Assembly (NCBI GenBank): GCA_032716605.1
Contig: CM064481.1
Location: forward strand, 22,996,811 to 23,060,810
Direction: 5' to 3'
Length of the DNA stretch: 64,000 bases
Origin: Paralithodes platypus
Taxonomy: Eukaryota > Arthropoda > Malacostraca > Decapoda > Lithodidae
Numbering within the stretch: the first letter of the stretch is position 1; each line of letters begins with the position of its first letter. Below the pieces are notes generated by a model. That model searched no databases, was not told where the DNA came from, and saw only the letters and a list, made by a program, of their open reading frames with translations. A program made the position numbers and the translations under genes. Of this stretch, positions 28,289-39,141 are shown one piece after another.

Positions 28289-30935
28289 ATGAATTCCGAC
28301 GCGTCCGATACTGTGCAATCTCCCGCGCGTCCCAGTGCTACCCCGCTTGCAACATCTACGCCTCTGCCAACCGAGAAGAAAAAGAAACTAAGGAAAGTGA
28401 AACGTTTGCTAAGTGATAGTGCAATACAACGTGAACTTTTCAACCAGGATTTGAGCAGTGGTGAAAGCTCTGTGGACAAAAACCTCTATATTCAGAGTAG
28501 AAGTGGGAGCGAAATTTACGATTTTGTGGGATTTGGTGCTGATGACAATGTTGATTTATTTGAGGGGGGTGATAGTAGTGATGATCCTGATGTGGAAGTG
28601 GTGGAGGAAGGTGCTATTGAAGTACCAAGTGTGCTAGAGCCAACCCCTTCGCCTAGTTTCGTAGGTCAGGGTAGGCCTAGGCCTAGCCCTATGCCAGGAC
28701 CTTCCCCTTTGCCTGCCCGCACGCCCTTGAAAGTGGGTAAATACTTCTATAAACAGTCTTTAGTGAAAAGTGCAGCCAAGAAAGCACGCAGGGAGGCAGA
28801 AAAAGTGAGGGAAGGCGTAGATAGTGAGAGTGACGCCGAACCAGGCCTAGCAACCACCCGCATTCCTTTGTCCCGACGCCGGGAGGGCCACCCACAGCCC
28901 TCGGCTTCATCTGTCCCTCAGGATGACCAAAGGGCCTCTACAAGTGCGCCATTGGCCTCCCACAGTGTGTCACCACAGGCCCCGCATCGTAGGTCCTTAT
29001 TTCCTGCGGAAAAGTCCACGGCTAGCCGCAAAAGGAGCCCAACTCCCGAGGCCGAGGCTCCCATTGCTCAACCTCCCGCAGCCCCACGCCGCCGACGCCC
29101 GGTCTATTCTTCACCAGAGTTGTCTCCTGAAGAGGATGCTGACGACCCCAACATTGCTCCAGATGACCTGACGTCGCCTGAGGAAGAGGAAAACGAAGAG
29201 GAAGAGGAAGAGGAAGAGGGAGTCCCGACAAGAAGAGTCAAAGGACCTCGAGGTCGTGGACGTGGTCAGCCTGCCGACGCCGCTGCCCCTGGGCCTGGGC
29301 CTGGGCGTGGGCGTGCAGGGCGTCCGCCTGGGCATCCGCGTGGCCAAGGGCGTGTGCCTGCTGCAGCTCCACGTCCTCGTCCTCGAGCTGCTGAAATGTT
29401 TGTGTGGGGCGGATTTTGTGCCAGATTTTCCTGCCTTTGACGAGGTACAACAGGGTTCTGGGGTGTCACCAGCATATCCCTGTGGCCCAAATGCCACCCC
29501 CAGTGAACTTTTCTGTGGCTTCTACGACAATGAAGTCATGGAATACCTTGTCAAAGAGACAAATAACCACCAGGATATCTGTTCAAACTTTCTTGGCAGG
29601 AAGACCAGTGCCAAGATGGTGGCATGGAGAGCTCTCACTGTGGCAGAATTATATGTGTTCTTGGCACTCACAATGCTGTTGACACACATAAAGAAGCACG
29701 TTCTGGCCGACTACTGGATAACTGGTGACCTCACAACGACTCCAGCATTTGGCAAATTCATGTCAAGGGATAGGTACTTCGACATCCTCTCATATTTCCA
29801 CCTGACAAATAACATGCATGTCCACGAGCCCGACACACTCTGGAAGATCAGGCAACTGTATGACATGATACGTCATCGGTTTTCCACCTACCTGATTCCA
29901 TTTGAGAAGCTGTGCATCGACGAGTCTCTGGTCCTGTTCCGTGGTAGGCTGCACTTCCGACAGTATATCCCGTCAAAGAGACACCGCTTCGGCATCAAGC
30001 TCTTCGTCCTCTGCGACTGCAAGACGGGATATGTGCTCGACTTTATAGTCTACAGCGGCAAGGGTGGTGAGGTGCAGATTGACCCCCTCATTGGTTTTGG
30101 CGGCGCTGTGGTAAAGAGGATGATAGAGAGGTACTTCCATGACAACCACATCCTCTATACCGACAATTATTACACGTCGCCTATCCTCGCCAAGTACCTC
30201 CATGACCGCAAGACCGGAACTGTCGGCACAGTGAAGGGGAAGAGGAAGGGCATGCCAACCTACCCAACCAAAACTAAGAAGACGGACATCTTCCATAAGA
30301 AGAGTGGCCCCATCCTCTCCATCCACTGGCATGACCAGCGCAAGGTCAACCTCCTCACCACATGCCACAAAGCAGAGATGGTCCCCACAGGGAAGGTGGA
30401 CCGAAAAACGAAGAACCCTATCACAAAACCAGCTGCTGTTCTGGACTATAACCTGAACATGCGCCTCGTCGACAAGTCCGACATGCAGATGGGCTTCATA
30501 GACTGCCTGCGAACATCTTGCAGGTGGTACAAGAAGTTTGTCCTGCATACAGTAGATATGTCTGTCCTCAACGCGTACAACATCTACCGTTTGAGGAGTC
30601 CAGTCATCAAGTACAAGAGCCTGCGGACCTTCCAAAAGCAGCTGATACATGAGCTCCTGGTAAAACATGCGGGTACACCAGGGAGGCCACTACAAGGACC
30701 AGGCATGATGGACAGAATAGGGTGTGCCGAGTTCTTGAGAAAGCACCAGCTCGTCGCCCTTCCTTTCCAGGGTCCTAACAGCCGAATAAGGATGCAGAAG
30801 AGGTGCTATGTGTGCACCCGCACAACTCGACGACCAAGCAAACCCACTAAAACCACTTGGCAATGCCTCGAGTGTCAGGTGGGACTGTGTGCTGGCACCT
30901 GCTTCAATGATTTCCACACTCTGGCAAACTATTGA
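28289..30935 (+). CDS. piggyBac transposase (PGBD4-like), one apparent frameshift
   Basis: The start ATG at 28289 is the first after the left end. The first 370 residues are low-complexity: acidic patches (DDNVDLFEGGDSSDDPDVEV), Pro/Ser/Arg-rich stretches, a Glu run and an RGRG/PGPGPGRGRAG region. Near 29412 the frame must shift by one base to continue as DFVPDFPAFDEVQQGSG; this may be a mutation or a sequencing error. The second frame runs to the stop at 30933-30935. It carries the transposase core (FLALTMLLTHIKKH, FDILSYFHLTNN) and the three catalytic Asp: CIDESL (29919-29921), YTDNYYTS (30162-30164) and VDKSDM (30471-30473). A C-terminal Cys/His zinc-binding domain (CYVC, CLEC, CAGTCFNDFH) follows. 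It excises and inserts DNA at TTAA. Confidence 0.92.
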
Positions 30936-30989
30936 AGTGTAAGTGACAGTGATAGTGACACTCAATAATAACAATAATAATATAACTAA

Positions 30990-31325
30990 GTATAAGTGAA
31001 AGAGACACATAAGTAATAATAAGTGCCTTCAGAACAATATGAACAAGTGAAAGTGACACTAAAATATATATTCCTAATAATAAAGAAGTGAAAATTACAC
31101 TATCAATTACCATAGTCCAGTATAACTAATCATAACTACTATAATAATGACTATAAAACTAAGTCTAAGTGAGAGACACACATAAGTAATAATAAGTGCC
31201 TTCAGAACAATATGAACAAGTGAAAGTGACACTAAAATATATATGCCTTACAATAAAGAAGTTAAAATTACTATCAATTACCATAGTCCAGTATAAATAA
31301 TCATAACTACTATAATAATAACAAT
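30990..31325 (+). repeat. 173-bp direct duplication in the piggyBac 3' region
   Basis: ACACATAAGTAATAATAAGT through CATAACTACTATAATAAT occurs twice (starting about 31001 and 31180) with few differences. Non-coding, within the element. Confidence 0.85.
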
Positions 31326-31998
31326 AAAACTAAGTATAAGTGACAGAGACACAAATTACTTCAGAAAAATATATTTATTGAGTGAAAATATCATAATAAC
31401 AATAATATATGGCATAATAAACAATAAAACACTAAAAAATCGCTTCCCGCCATAATTCAAGGTAGAGCGACGAGTCAAAACGTTCGTCGTAGCCTGGGCC
31501 GCGGTTGAGCGTTCGGACGCGGCGAGGTAAATACGCGGCAAAAGTTACCTCCACTTCCATCACCATAACTCCGGAACTACTTGAGCTAGAAAGCTCTACT
31601 CAACGCCATTCTACGCGGCAAGGTGAGGTGCCCATTTTGACATATGTTTGATTAATGTAGGTAGTATATTAAACGAGATTAGCCTTAGTTTACTTTTGTT
31701 GTGTTTTCAGCCAGATTGCCCAGATACAGCCTCCGTCCTTAAGAAAGGCTGCCCGGGTAGGAAGGGTTAAAGGTGGGTGTGCATGCTATTATTTTCCTCC
31801 ACAATCATTACCGGTAGTGTGCACTATAGCTTTTGGTGCAATATTTTCTGCTACAATGGCTTAATTATTTATATAATGGCCAAAATAGGATATGGGTGAC
31901 ACTTTTCTGTCTCGAATAACTGTCTGTCTTCCATATATCCTTCCTAATCTGAATAAAATTACCTCATACTAGACAAAAGATCAGCTGAGGTTGTATGA

Positions 31999-32220
31999 AC
32001 CATACAAATGGGCGGGACGGTCTAATCTTAGAGGCACCATACAAATGGGCGGGACGGTCTAATCTTAGAGGCACCATACAAATGGGCGGGACGGTCTAAT
32101 CTTAGAGGCACCATACAAATGGGCGGGACGGTCTAATCTTAGAGGCACCATACAAATGGGCGGGACGGTCTAATCTTAGAGGCACCATACAAATGGGCGG
32201 GACGGTCTAATCTTAGAGGG
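31999..32220 (+). repeat. 37-bp tandem repeat, six copies
   Basis: ACCATACAAATGGGCGGGAC + GGTCTAATCTTAGAGGC repeats from 31999 to 32220 with no visible differences. It is an expansion of the right arm of the 27692-32347 element. Confidence 0.95.
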
Positions 32221-32356
32221 TGGAATCAGCCAAGGAAGTATTGATTGCTTGGCTCTTCCCGCCCACAACATTCGGGCGGGATGGACCTAGCTAAGCGGGC
32301 TGGATCTTCTAGTCGGAATGGTCTGAGGGCGGGAAAGACCTGCTCCCCCTCCATCA

Positions 32357-32570
32357 TAACCCCCCTAACTCTGCGTCTCTCTAATGTTTCAACCTAATTT
32401 CTTCATATGGAAGATTTCTAATATTAAGGATAATTTTTGTCATTCTTCGTTGTACTCTCTCCAAGGAATTTATGTCCATTTTGTAATAGGGACACCAAAA
32501 TTGAACAGCATAATCCATATGTGGCCTCATTAACGCTAGATAAAATTTAAAGATTATGTCTGCTGTTTTG
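32357..32570 (-). repeat. CR1-like repeat, right part of the split copy
   Basis: TAACCCCCCTAACTCTGCGT, TCATTCTTCGTTGTACTCTC, ATTTATGTCCATTTTGTAAT and ACCAAAATTGAACAGCATAA continue the sequence broken at 27691. Confidence 0.7.
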
Positions 32571-33140
32571 TTACAACCCTGGGCTGGCCACTACTTGCCT
32601 AAAAACTAGGCGATAATACGAAAATGAGCGAATAATAACGAAAAGTAGCAAAATGCTAAGCTAACTTAACTAGGCCTATTTCGAAATGGTTCAGTTTCGA
32701 GTCAAAATGCCGATACCAAAATACCGGTCCCGGCATTCTGACTAGCATTCACCGAATCACCGAGGATAGTGGTCCGAGATCATTGGGCCGAAGTCACTGG
32801 CATCCAGGATTTTATAATAGCCTAGCCTTCAAATATTGAGAAAAAATGAGAGTATAACTAAATAAGTTCGTCACCAATTATTTTGCAATATTTGAAAACA
32901 AATATGGATTTTATATGCTCTAAACATAATATGAAAATGTGTTTCAAGCCTCGGCAAAACCTAATAAAAATATATGGTACTAAAATGGAATTTTGTCGTA
33001 ACATGGTTGTCAATACCTTCCTATAGACGGCACCGATTCGTACACACGCCCTTTTCAGCTGCCTCCCGAGGTTGTGACGTGTAAGAGGCAAGATTTTTTC
33101 GCATAGGTTTAAACTTCCGGAAATTAATGGGTAATAAATA
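32571..33140. other. Unassigned sequence
   Basis: No ORF, repeat or element ends recognised. Confidence 0.5.
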
Positions 33141-33390
33141 CCACGTACTGAGTACTATGAATCCGCTGTTGCTGGCATGCAAGGGCTAGTTTAGTATCCC
33201 ACGCACTGGGTACTATGAATCCGCTGTTGCTGGCATGCAGGGGCTAGTTTAGTATCCCACGCACTGGGTACTATGAATCCGCTGTTGCTGGCATGCAAGG
33301 GCTAGTTTAGTATCCCACGCACTGGGTACTGTACTATGAATCCGCTGTTGCTGGCATGCAAGGGCTTGTTTAGTATCCCACGTACTGGAT
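33141..33390 (+). repeat. 58-bp tandem repeat, four copies
   Basis: ATCCGCTGTTGCTGGCATGC starts at 33161, 33219, 33277 and 33340; the last spacing is 63 bp because of a TACTG insertion. A short TTAGG-like run (GGTTAGGTTAGGTT) follows. Confidence 0.93.
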
Positions 33391-33639
33391 CTAGGTTAGG
33401 TTAGGTTGGGTTGTTTGGTTAGGTTAATATACTAGGTCTCAGAAACAAGATTCGTAGTTGCGGTAGTATTTACAGATACGGCCGAATACCGGTACCGTAC
33501 TAAATGGGCGGCGGCCCAACCGCCATGTTGTAGCCCACGTAGGCCTACTAGGTACTACGGACACATTGTAGGCGTTAGGTGTGGATTAGGCTTGTATCCA
33601 ACGTACTAGGTCTATGTTACTGGATATTTATGATTTAAA

Positions 33640-34067
33640 TAAGTGCTACGTTTTCGATAAATCTGGTTTTGCAATTAGGGAAATCATGAGCCGATTTCCG
33701 ACATTTAGTTAGTCTTTTTCGATTCTCAAAATCCGATCCAAGTTTTGCCAAAAATTGGCTCGGGTTTTCCAAAATTATGGTTTTTGGGGTTTGCAATTTA
33801 GGGAAACATGAGCCAAAATTCTAAATTAAGTTACTGTAATTTGTTTACTCTTAAAACTCGCAAAATCCAAGCCAAGTTTTGCCAAAACTTGGCTCGGGTT
33901 TTCCAAAATTCGGGTTTTATGGCTTTGTAATTTCGGGAAACCTGAGCCAAATTTCTAAATGAGGTTACTGTCATTTTGTTGTCTACAAACTCTCAAAAGC
34001 CGAGCCAGCTTTGGCCAAAACTTGGCTCGGGTTTTCGAAATATTGGGTTTTAGGCCTTTGAAATACC
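33640..34067 (+). repeat. ~133-bp degenerate tandem repeat
   Basis: Units contain GAGCCAA, GCCAAGTTTTGCCAAAA and TTGGCTCGGGTTTTCC; the last block recurs at 33757, 33891 and 34024. Each unit has an inner palindrome (CGAGCCAAG / CTTGGCTCG). Sequence resembling a further unit follows after the MITE at 34556. Confidence 0.85.
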
Positions 34068-34071
34068 TTAA

Positions 34072-34551
34072 CCCTTCCTGCCCGGTTGTTATTTTAAAAT
34101 GACACCACGAAATAAGGGCAGGTGCCCGGGTGTCCTTTCAGGACTTTTAAGCTTGAAAGCCTATTCAGCTTGGTCTGAACGCCGTGCGTCCGACGCATGT
34201 AAACAAAGCCGATCGTTGCGTCACCGCACCTCCGAAAACAAGAAGGAGAAGACTCGTTTGTTATTGTATGTCTGTATGTCGTTGTTTCAGTAGTGAAAAG
34301 ATCGTTGTATTGCTAACATCGCCTGAAAATGCTCTCCACTGAAATCGTCATCACAACTGAACCAGTTGTCTTAGAGAGCTCTACTCAACGCCAGTCTACA
34401 GATTGGAAATCGCACTACATTTATAGATGCGTGGGAAATTTCTAGCAGTTATAATTAACAAAAATACGGTAGCCTAGGCCTAGACGTTTTTCGGCCAGAT
34501 CGCCTGGGTAGCCCACCCTGTCCTTTGGAGATACAGCCCGGGCCAGGAGGG
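34072..34551 (+). mobile_element. piggyBac-related MITE (family A), copy 2, 480 bp
   Basis: TTAA at 34068-34071 and 34552-34555. Ends CCCTTCCTGCCCGG and, reversed, CCCTCCTGGCCCGG, close to the piggyBac ends at 28081. Interior GAGAGCTCTACTCAACGCCA is shared with 31590-31610 of the piggyBac element, and CAGATCGCCTGGGTAGCC resembles its right subterminal part. Inserted in the 133-bp repeat array. Confidence 0.85.
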
Positions 34552-34950
34552 TTAAAACCCGAGCCAAGTTTTGCTAAAATAAGTTTTAATTGCCGTTTTA
34601 CGCATTTAACCCCTCATTTTCCCTGTACTTCATAGCCCTTCCCACTATCGGGCGGCGTGTCTTAAGATCGTTGTATAATGGGGAAAACGGTTTCGCCGAG
34701 CGGCCGAGGGTTGTAATTATTTCCAAACACTATATATTGATGAAAACTAACAGGGAAAAATAAAGGTCAATATACAGGAGGCGCTACAATATAGGTAGCA
34801 AAATTCTAATGGTAGTTTTGGGTTCCTATAATCATATGCTTAATTTCTATATACTTTTTATCCCCGGGAAAAAAACAAAAAATATTGGATTTTTTATGTT
34901 TTTCTTACACTTACACTTACACTTAGTTACACTTAGTTGTATTCCGTCCG

Positions 34951-35538
34951 TTAGTGACACAGTTGAGCTGGGGCTCCACTGCGACCAGGCAGCTCCCTTT
35001 CTTCCACTCTCCATTCCAGAAGTCGGTTGGAGTTGGTGCTGGGGTATCCTGGTGTTGGTGGCCGGTCCGGTATTTTGGCCAGCCACATGTCCAAGTGTTT
35101 CTTGAAGGTGTCTGGAGACACCCCGGTCATGTTCCTGAGAGGGGCTGGTATACAGTTGAACAGTCTGGTTCCATTGTATGTAAAGCTGTGATGGATCAGG
35201 GATTTGATTTTTTGTGTTGATCCCGGCGTAGTCCTCACATAGCACAGCCTCCCTCGCCTTTGGTGCCGAGTCTCTTGGATGTTTGGATTTGGTACCTTTT
35301 TTTCCAAAATCTTCCAGACGTAGATGATGATGTATCTCTCCCTACGTCTTTGAAGTGAGTACAGCTGCAGCTCCTTAAGTCTCTCCCAGTAGTTAAAGTG
35401 TTGAAACCCATGGATTTTACTGGTGAATGTCATCTGGGTGGCTTCAATTTCTGTTATTTCTCCTACTTTTTGGGGAGACCAGAGCTGAGAGCAGTACTCC
35501 AGTCGTGGTAGGACCAGTGACTTCCACAGTGTTAGCAT
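34951..35538 (-). pseudogene. LINE ORF2 C-terminal region
   Basis: 195 residues of the post-catalytic region: LVLPRLEYCSQLWSPQKVGE, HFNYWERLKELQLYSLQRRR, a block with TYNGTRLFNCIPAPLRN and the end DRPPTPGYPSTNSNRLLEW. Over 95% identical by eye to 39893-40476. No catalytic residues. Confidence 0.9.
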
Positions 35539-35575
35539 ACACCTCTCATTTCTTGTGTGGAAGGTTCTCAGGATC

Positions 35576-38500
35576 TATCTATCTATCTATCTATTGCCTG
35601 ACGCCGTGATCCCCGAAGGGGTGGCCACGAACGAACCGCCCCCATGCACCTCTGTCCCCAGTCAGTCGACGCCCCTCCCCCCAACCAGCACCACCTTCGT
35701 TCATGTACTTCCTCACTCCATCCTTCCACCTCATATTCGGTCTACCTCTCCCCCTCTGTCCCTCCACCTCGCTCTCATACACCCTCTTAGTCATTCTCTC
35801 GCTTTCCATACGTTCCATATGGCCGAACCATCTCAAGTTGTTCCTTTTCACACTTTCCAGCACATCTACCTCCACACCACACCTCCTTCTTACTTCCTCA
35901 TTAGTCTGTCTATCCCTCCATGTAACTCCGCACGCACTCCTTAAGTAATTCATTTCCACTGCTCTCACTCTTGGTCTGAGTCTCTCAACCAACGTCCATG
36001 CTTCGCTTCCGTAAGTCAGTGTCGGGATTACCACACTGTCATGCAAGGACTTCTTCACTTCCATACTGACCACCCTATTTCTTGTTACTGCTTTTAGCGT
36101 TCCTACAACCCTCTTCCCCTGTTGTACCCTCTCCCGCACCTCTTCATCCATAGTCCCATCTTTACTCAACACACTGCCCAGATACTTAAAAGAGTTGACG
36201 ATCTCCATAGCCTGACCGTTCAGCTTCACCTCACACTCTGTGACTTCACCCCTTTCGAAGACCATAACCTTGCTCTTCCCCGTATTTACCTTCAAATTCC
36301 GTTTTTCGCACACTGTTCCAAACTCATTTACCAGACCCTGCAACTCCCATTCATTATCACTCATCAGAACTGTATCATCCGCAAACAGCAGTATAGGTAG
36401 CTTCCACTCAATTCCCTCCCTTTTCAGCGATACACCAACATCCACTGCTCTTGATAGTATTTCTTTCATAACTCCATCCATATATACAGTAAACAACCAC
36501 GGGGACATCACACACCCCTGTTTCAAACCAACATTCAGGTCAAAGAACTCGCTCTGCTCACTCTCCACACGTACTGCCGCCTTTGCACCCTCATACATGC
36601 TCTTCACTGCTTTCAGCAACTTGCCCTCTACTCCGTATATTCTAAGTACTTTCCACAAACCTTCTCTATCCACTCTGTCATAGGCCTTGTCCAAGTCCAT
36701 AAAGGCAACATACACCTTTTGTTTCTTCTCCAGATACTTCTCCACAACACAATTCAGGGTAAAAATCTGATCTACACATCCTCTTCCCTTCCTAAAACCT
36801 CCCTGCTCGTCGCCTATCCATTTCTCCGTTCTCACTCTCACTCTCTCAATCACTACCCTACTGTATACCTTCCCTACTACGCTTAGAAGACATATTCCTC
36901 GGTGGTTACCACACACTCCTCTTTCCCCTTTGCCCTTATATAGGGGGACTATTATGCCAGTCTTCCAGTCATCGGGTGCACTCCCCTTCTCCCATGCTAG
37001 TTTGCACATTTTCCATACCCATTCTATCACTATCTCACCACCATACCTCAACATTTCCCCACACACTCCATCTGTTCCTGGTGCTTTCCCCAACTTCACT
37101 CTTTTCATGGCTTCCCACACTTCTGACCTCCTGATCCCCACCTCCTCCTCCACTACTTCTCTTCTTCTCCCTCCCATACCATATCCAGCTATGTTTGCTG
37201 GCTCTTCATTCCTTTCATTTAGCAACTCACTGAAGTACTCCCTCCATCTTTCGACTCTCTCTTGCTTCTCGGCTAGCATTCTCCCATTCTTATCTTTCAC
37301 ACCCTTACTGTTTCCCTTGCTACCTTCCCTAACTTTCTTGACTTCTTTCCAGAACAGTTTCTTACTCTCCCTCCATTTTACACTCAGATTCCTTCCAAAT
37401 TCCTCATCTACTCTTCTCTTACTTTCCTTCACTACTCTCTTCACCACCCTCTTACTCTCCACGTACCTCGCTCGTTTCTGTCTCTCGGAATCTTCATTCC
37501 CTCTGCTACCCAACCACTCTCTATATGCTTTCTTCTTTTCTTCCACAGCTATTCGTACCTCTTCTGTCCACCATGCTGTACCTTTCACTCCCCTCCCTCT
37601 TCTCCTCACTCCACACACCTCCTCACATGCTGCACAGATCTCATCCTTAAACACCTTGCTCATCTCCTCCACTTCCTCCATAACTTCCAGGTCGAACCCA
37701 CCTAGTCGTCTTTCCACTGCTCTCCTGTACTCCTCCCTGATTTCCTCCTCCTGCAACCTCTCCACCCTCCTCACCATTCCACCCTCCTCTCGCCTCCCTC
37801 CCGCTCTCCTCACCCACTTCTTTTGTATCCTAACCTTAGCTACCACTACATAATGATCAGACAGACCCCCTCCAATACCCCTATACACCCTAGCATCCAT
37901 CACAGATTTCTTCATTCGTTCATCCACACATACATAATCAATCAATGACTTTCGTTCCACCACTGTCTTATCCTTCATCGTCAACATCCGTTTCCACGTG
38001 TACCTGTGGATCATTCTGTGTCGGAAGAAGGTGTTGGCTATCCACAGCCTCCTCCCCACACATACGTCCACAAGTGCACTACCATTCCCATTCACCTCTG
38101 ATGGTACCCCCCACCCTCCCACCACTCCCTCAACTTTCCTATCACCCACCTTACCATTCATATCCCCAATCAGAAATATTCTTTCGTTCTTGTCAAACTT
38201 CTCCAGGCACGCCTCCACATTCATCCAGAACTCCTCTTTCTTTCTTTCAAGTACTGTATATCCTCTGTCGGGGCATACACGCATACAATCACCCACGTTT
38301 GTATTCCTACTTTCATTCTCACCCACACAATCCTTGAACCCACAGACCCATACTCTCTTACACATTCCTTCCATTTGCTACTTACAAACAAACATGCACC
38401 TTCTCTCGCTGTTCCTTCACTCACTCCAGCACACACACCCATTCCACACTCCCACTCTCTCACATCTGAACCTTTCCATTTGGTCTCTGTCATTCCACAT

Positions 38501-38793
38501 ACATCCAGCCTGGCATTCACTAACACTTCCAGAACCTCTCTCTCTTTTGTGCCATCATTCATGCCACTAACATTCCACGTAGCCATTCTCAGAATGTCCG
38601 AAGGCATGTCCTTAGTCGGTCGTGGTTCGTCAACGTTGGTTCCGTCCGCATCCGAGGCTGTTCGTTCGTTTTTCCTTGCTTCGATATTTTTTCCGGGTGG
38701 GGGTCGCAAGCCCACCGACCCAACCTCTTTAGTCGCCTCTTACGACACGCAGAAGGCACGTGGGGCATATTCTATTCCCTAACCCCCGGGGGG
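35576..38793 (-). mobile_element. RTE-type LINE, nearly full length, copy 2 (3218 bp)
   Basis: Bounded by GGATC at 35571-35575 and 38794-38798. The intact target is seen at 40510-40520 in the other LINE copy, so GGATC is a true 5-bp target duplication. It ends in (ATAG)n at 35576-35593 and starts with the CCCCCGGGGGTTAGGGAATA-type 5' UTR near 38785. It encodes endonuclease and reverse transcriptase. Nested in the LINE 34904-38880. Confidence 0.95.
35591..38715 (-). CDS. RTE ORF: AP-like endonuclease and reverse transcriptase, one frameshift
   Basis: Translation from the ATG at 38715 gives the endonuclease opening ILRMATWNVSGMNDGTKERE and CGMTETKWKG, up to VIVCVYAPTED. A one-base frameshift near 38260 then moves the frame to the 35591-38374 ORF. 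That ORF holds the rest of the endonuclease (FLIGDMNGKVGDRK, SDHYVVVAKV), a Lys/Arg-rich linker and the reverse transcriptase (FMDLDKAYDRVDRE, QGCVMSPWLF, and FADD at 36374-36385), then NLRWFGHMERM. It is about 99% identical to copy 1 where both exist. The stop TAG is contributed by the tail repeat. Apart from the frameshift all domains look intact. Confidence 0.92.
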
Positions 38794-38899
38794 GGATCCA
38801 TCCTGCTATTTGTTTTGCTGTTGTTGTGGCTTTGGTAATATGCTGGGAAAAAGTGGCGTCACTGCTCATATTTACTCCCAATTTTGTTTTTATTTTTTT

Positions 38900-38985
38900 T
38901 ATTAACCTAACCTAACCTAACCTAAATGTATTTGGGGGCTATTAGGTTAGGTTAGGTTAGGTTTTTTGGTTAGGTTAATGACCAA
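38900..38985. repeat. Interstitial telomere-like repeats, CCTAA then TTAGG
   Basis: AACCTAACCTAACCTAACCT is followed, after a short AT/G spacer, by TTAGGTTAGGTTAGGTTAGG. (TTAGG)n is the ancestral arthropod telomere repeat. Shorter runs occur at 33394, 39361, 39545 and 51146. Confidence 0.8.
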
Positions 38986-39141
38986 AAAAAAAATCCCAAG
39001 AAAATAAATGAAAAATCCCAAGATTTTTTTGTTTTTTCCCGGGGATAAAAAGTATATAGAAATGAAGCATATGATGATAGGAACCCAAAACTACCATTAT
39101 AATTTTGCTACCTATATTGTAGCGCCTCCTGTATATTGACC

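Larger units (their letters stand above)
28081..31766 (+). mobile_element. Nearly intact piggyBac transposon, 3686 bp
   Basis: TTAA flanks both ends (28077-28080, 31767-31770). Terminal inverted repeats are CCCTTCCTACCCGGGC + TGCCTT on the left and CCCTTCCTACCCGGGC + AGCCTT on the right: 22 bp with one mismatch. The single gene inside encodes a piggyBac (DDE_Tnp_1_7) transposase. Close terminal repeats and one apparent frameshift mark it as young. Its 3' region shares sequence with the MITEs at 11659-12143 and 34072-34551. Confidence 0.95.
27692..32347. mobile_element. Inverted-repeat DNA element with 9-bp target duplication, carrying a piggyBac
   Basis: CCTCCATCA occurs at 27683-27691 and at 32348-32356, and the flanking CR1-like sequence reads continuously across the site. 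Inside, both ends hold an inverted repeat of about 130 bp (CCGCCCTCAGACCATTCC, ACTAGAAGATCC, GCTTAGCTAGGTCC, GAATGTTGTGGGCGGGAAGA). A 9-bp duplication fits Mutator-like elements. Without the piggyBac insertion it would be about 970 bp and non-autonomous. The right arm has expanded into a 37-bp tandem repeat. Confidence 0.7.
34904..38880 (-). mobile_element. LINE (39.9-kb family), 5'-truncated copy split by an RTE
   Basis: Parts 34904-35575 and 38794-38880 match the longer copy at 39845-42362 and read continuously across GGATC once the RTE is removed. It has the same (TAAGTG)n tail, here at 34904-34936. Only the last part of the reverse transcriptase ORF is present. Confidence 0.9.
34764..39141. 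repeat. Inverted repeat (arms ~120 bp) enclosing the nested LINEs
   Basis: Left arm 34764-34880 (GTCAATATACAGGAGGCGCT, ACAATATAGGTAGCAAAATT, ACTTTTTATCCCCGGGAAAA) is the reverse complement of 39024-39141. The LINE copy starting at 34904 and its nested RTE lie between the arms, with TTAGG-type repeats next to the right arm. Confidence 0.88.

Noticed and set aside
36930..37853. 307-codon plus-strand ORF (and 10254-11207, 38.0-38.6 kb ORFs)
   Set aside because: Antisense shadows of the GC-skewed RTE ORFs; Leu/Ser/Pro-rich, no domain, and the 10254 ORF crosses LINE, array and exon.
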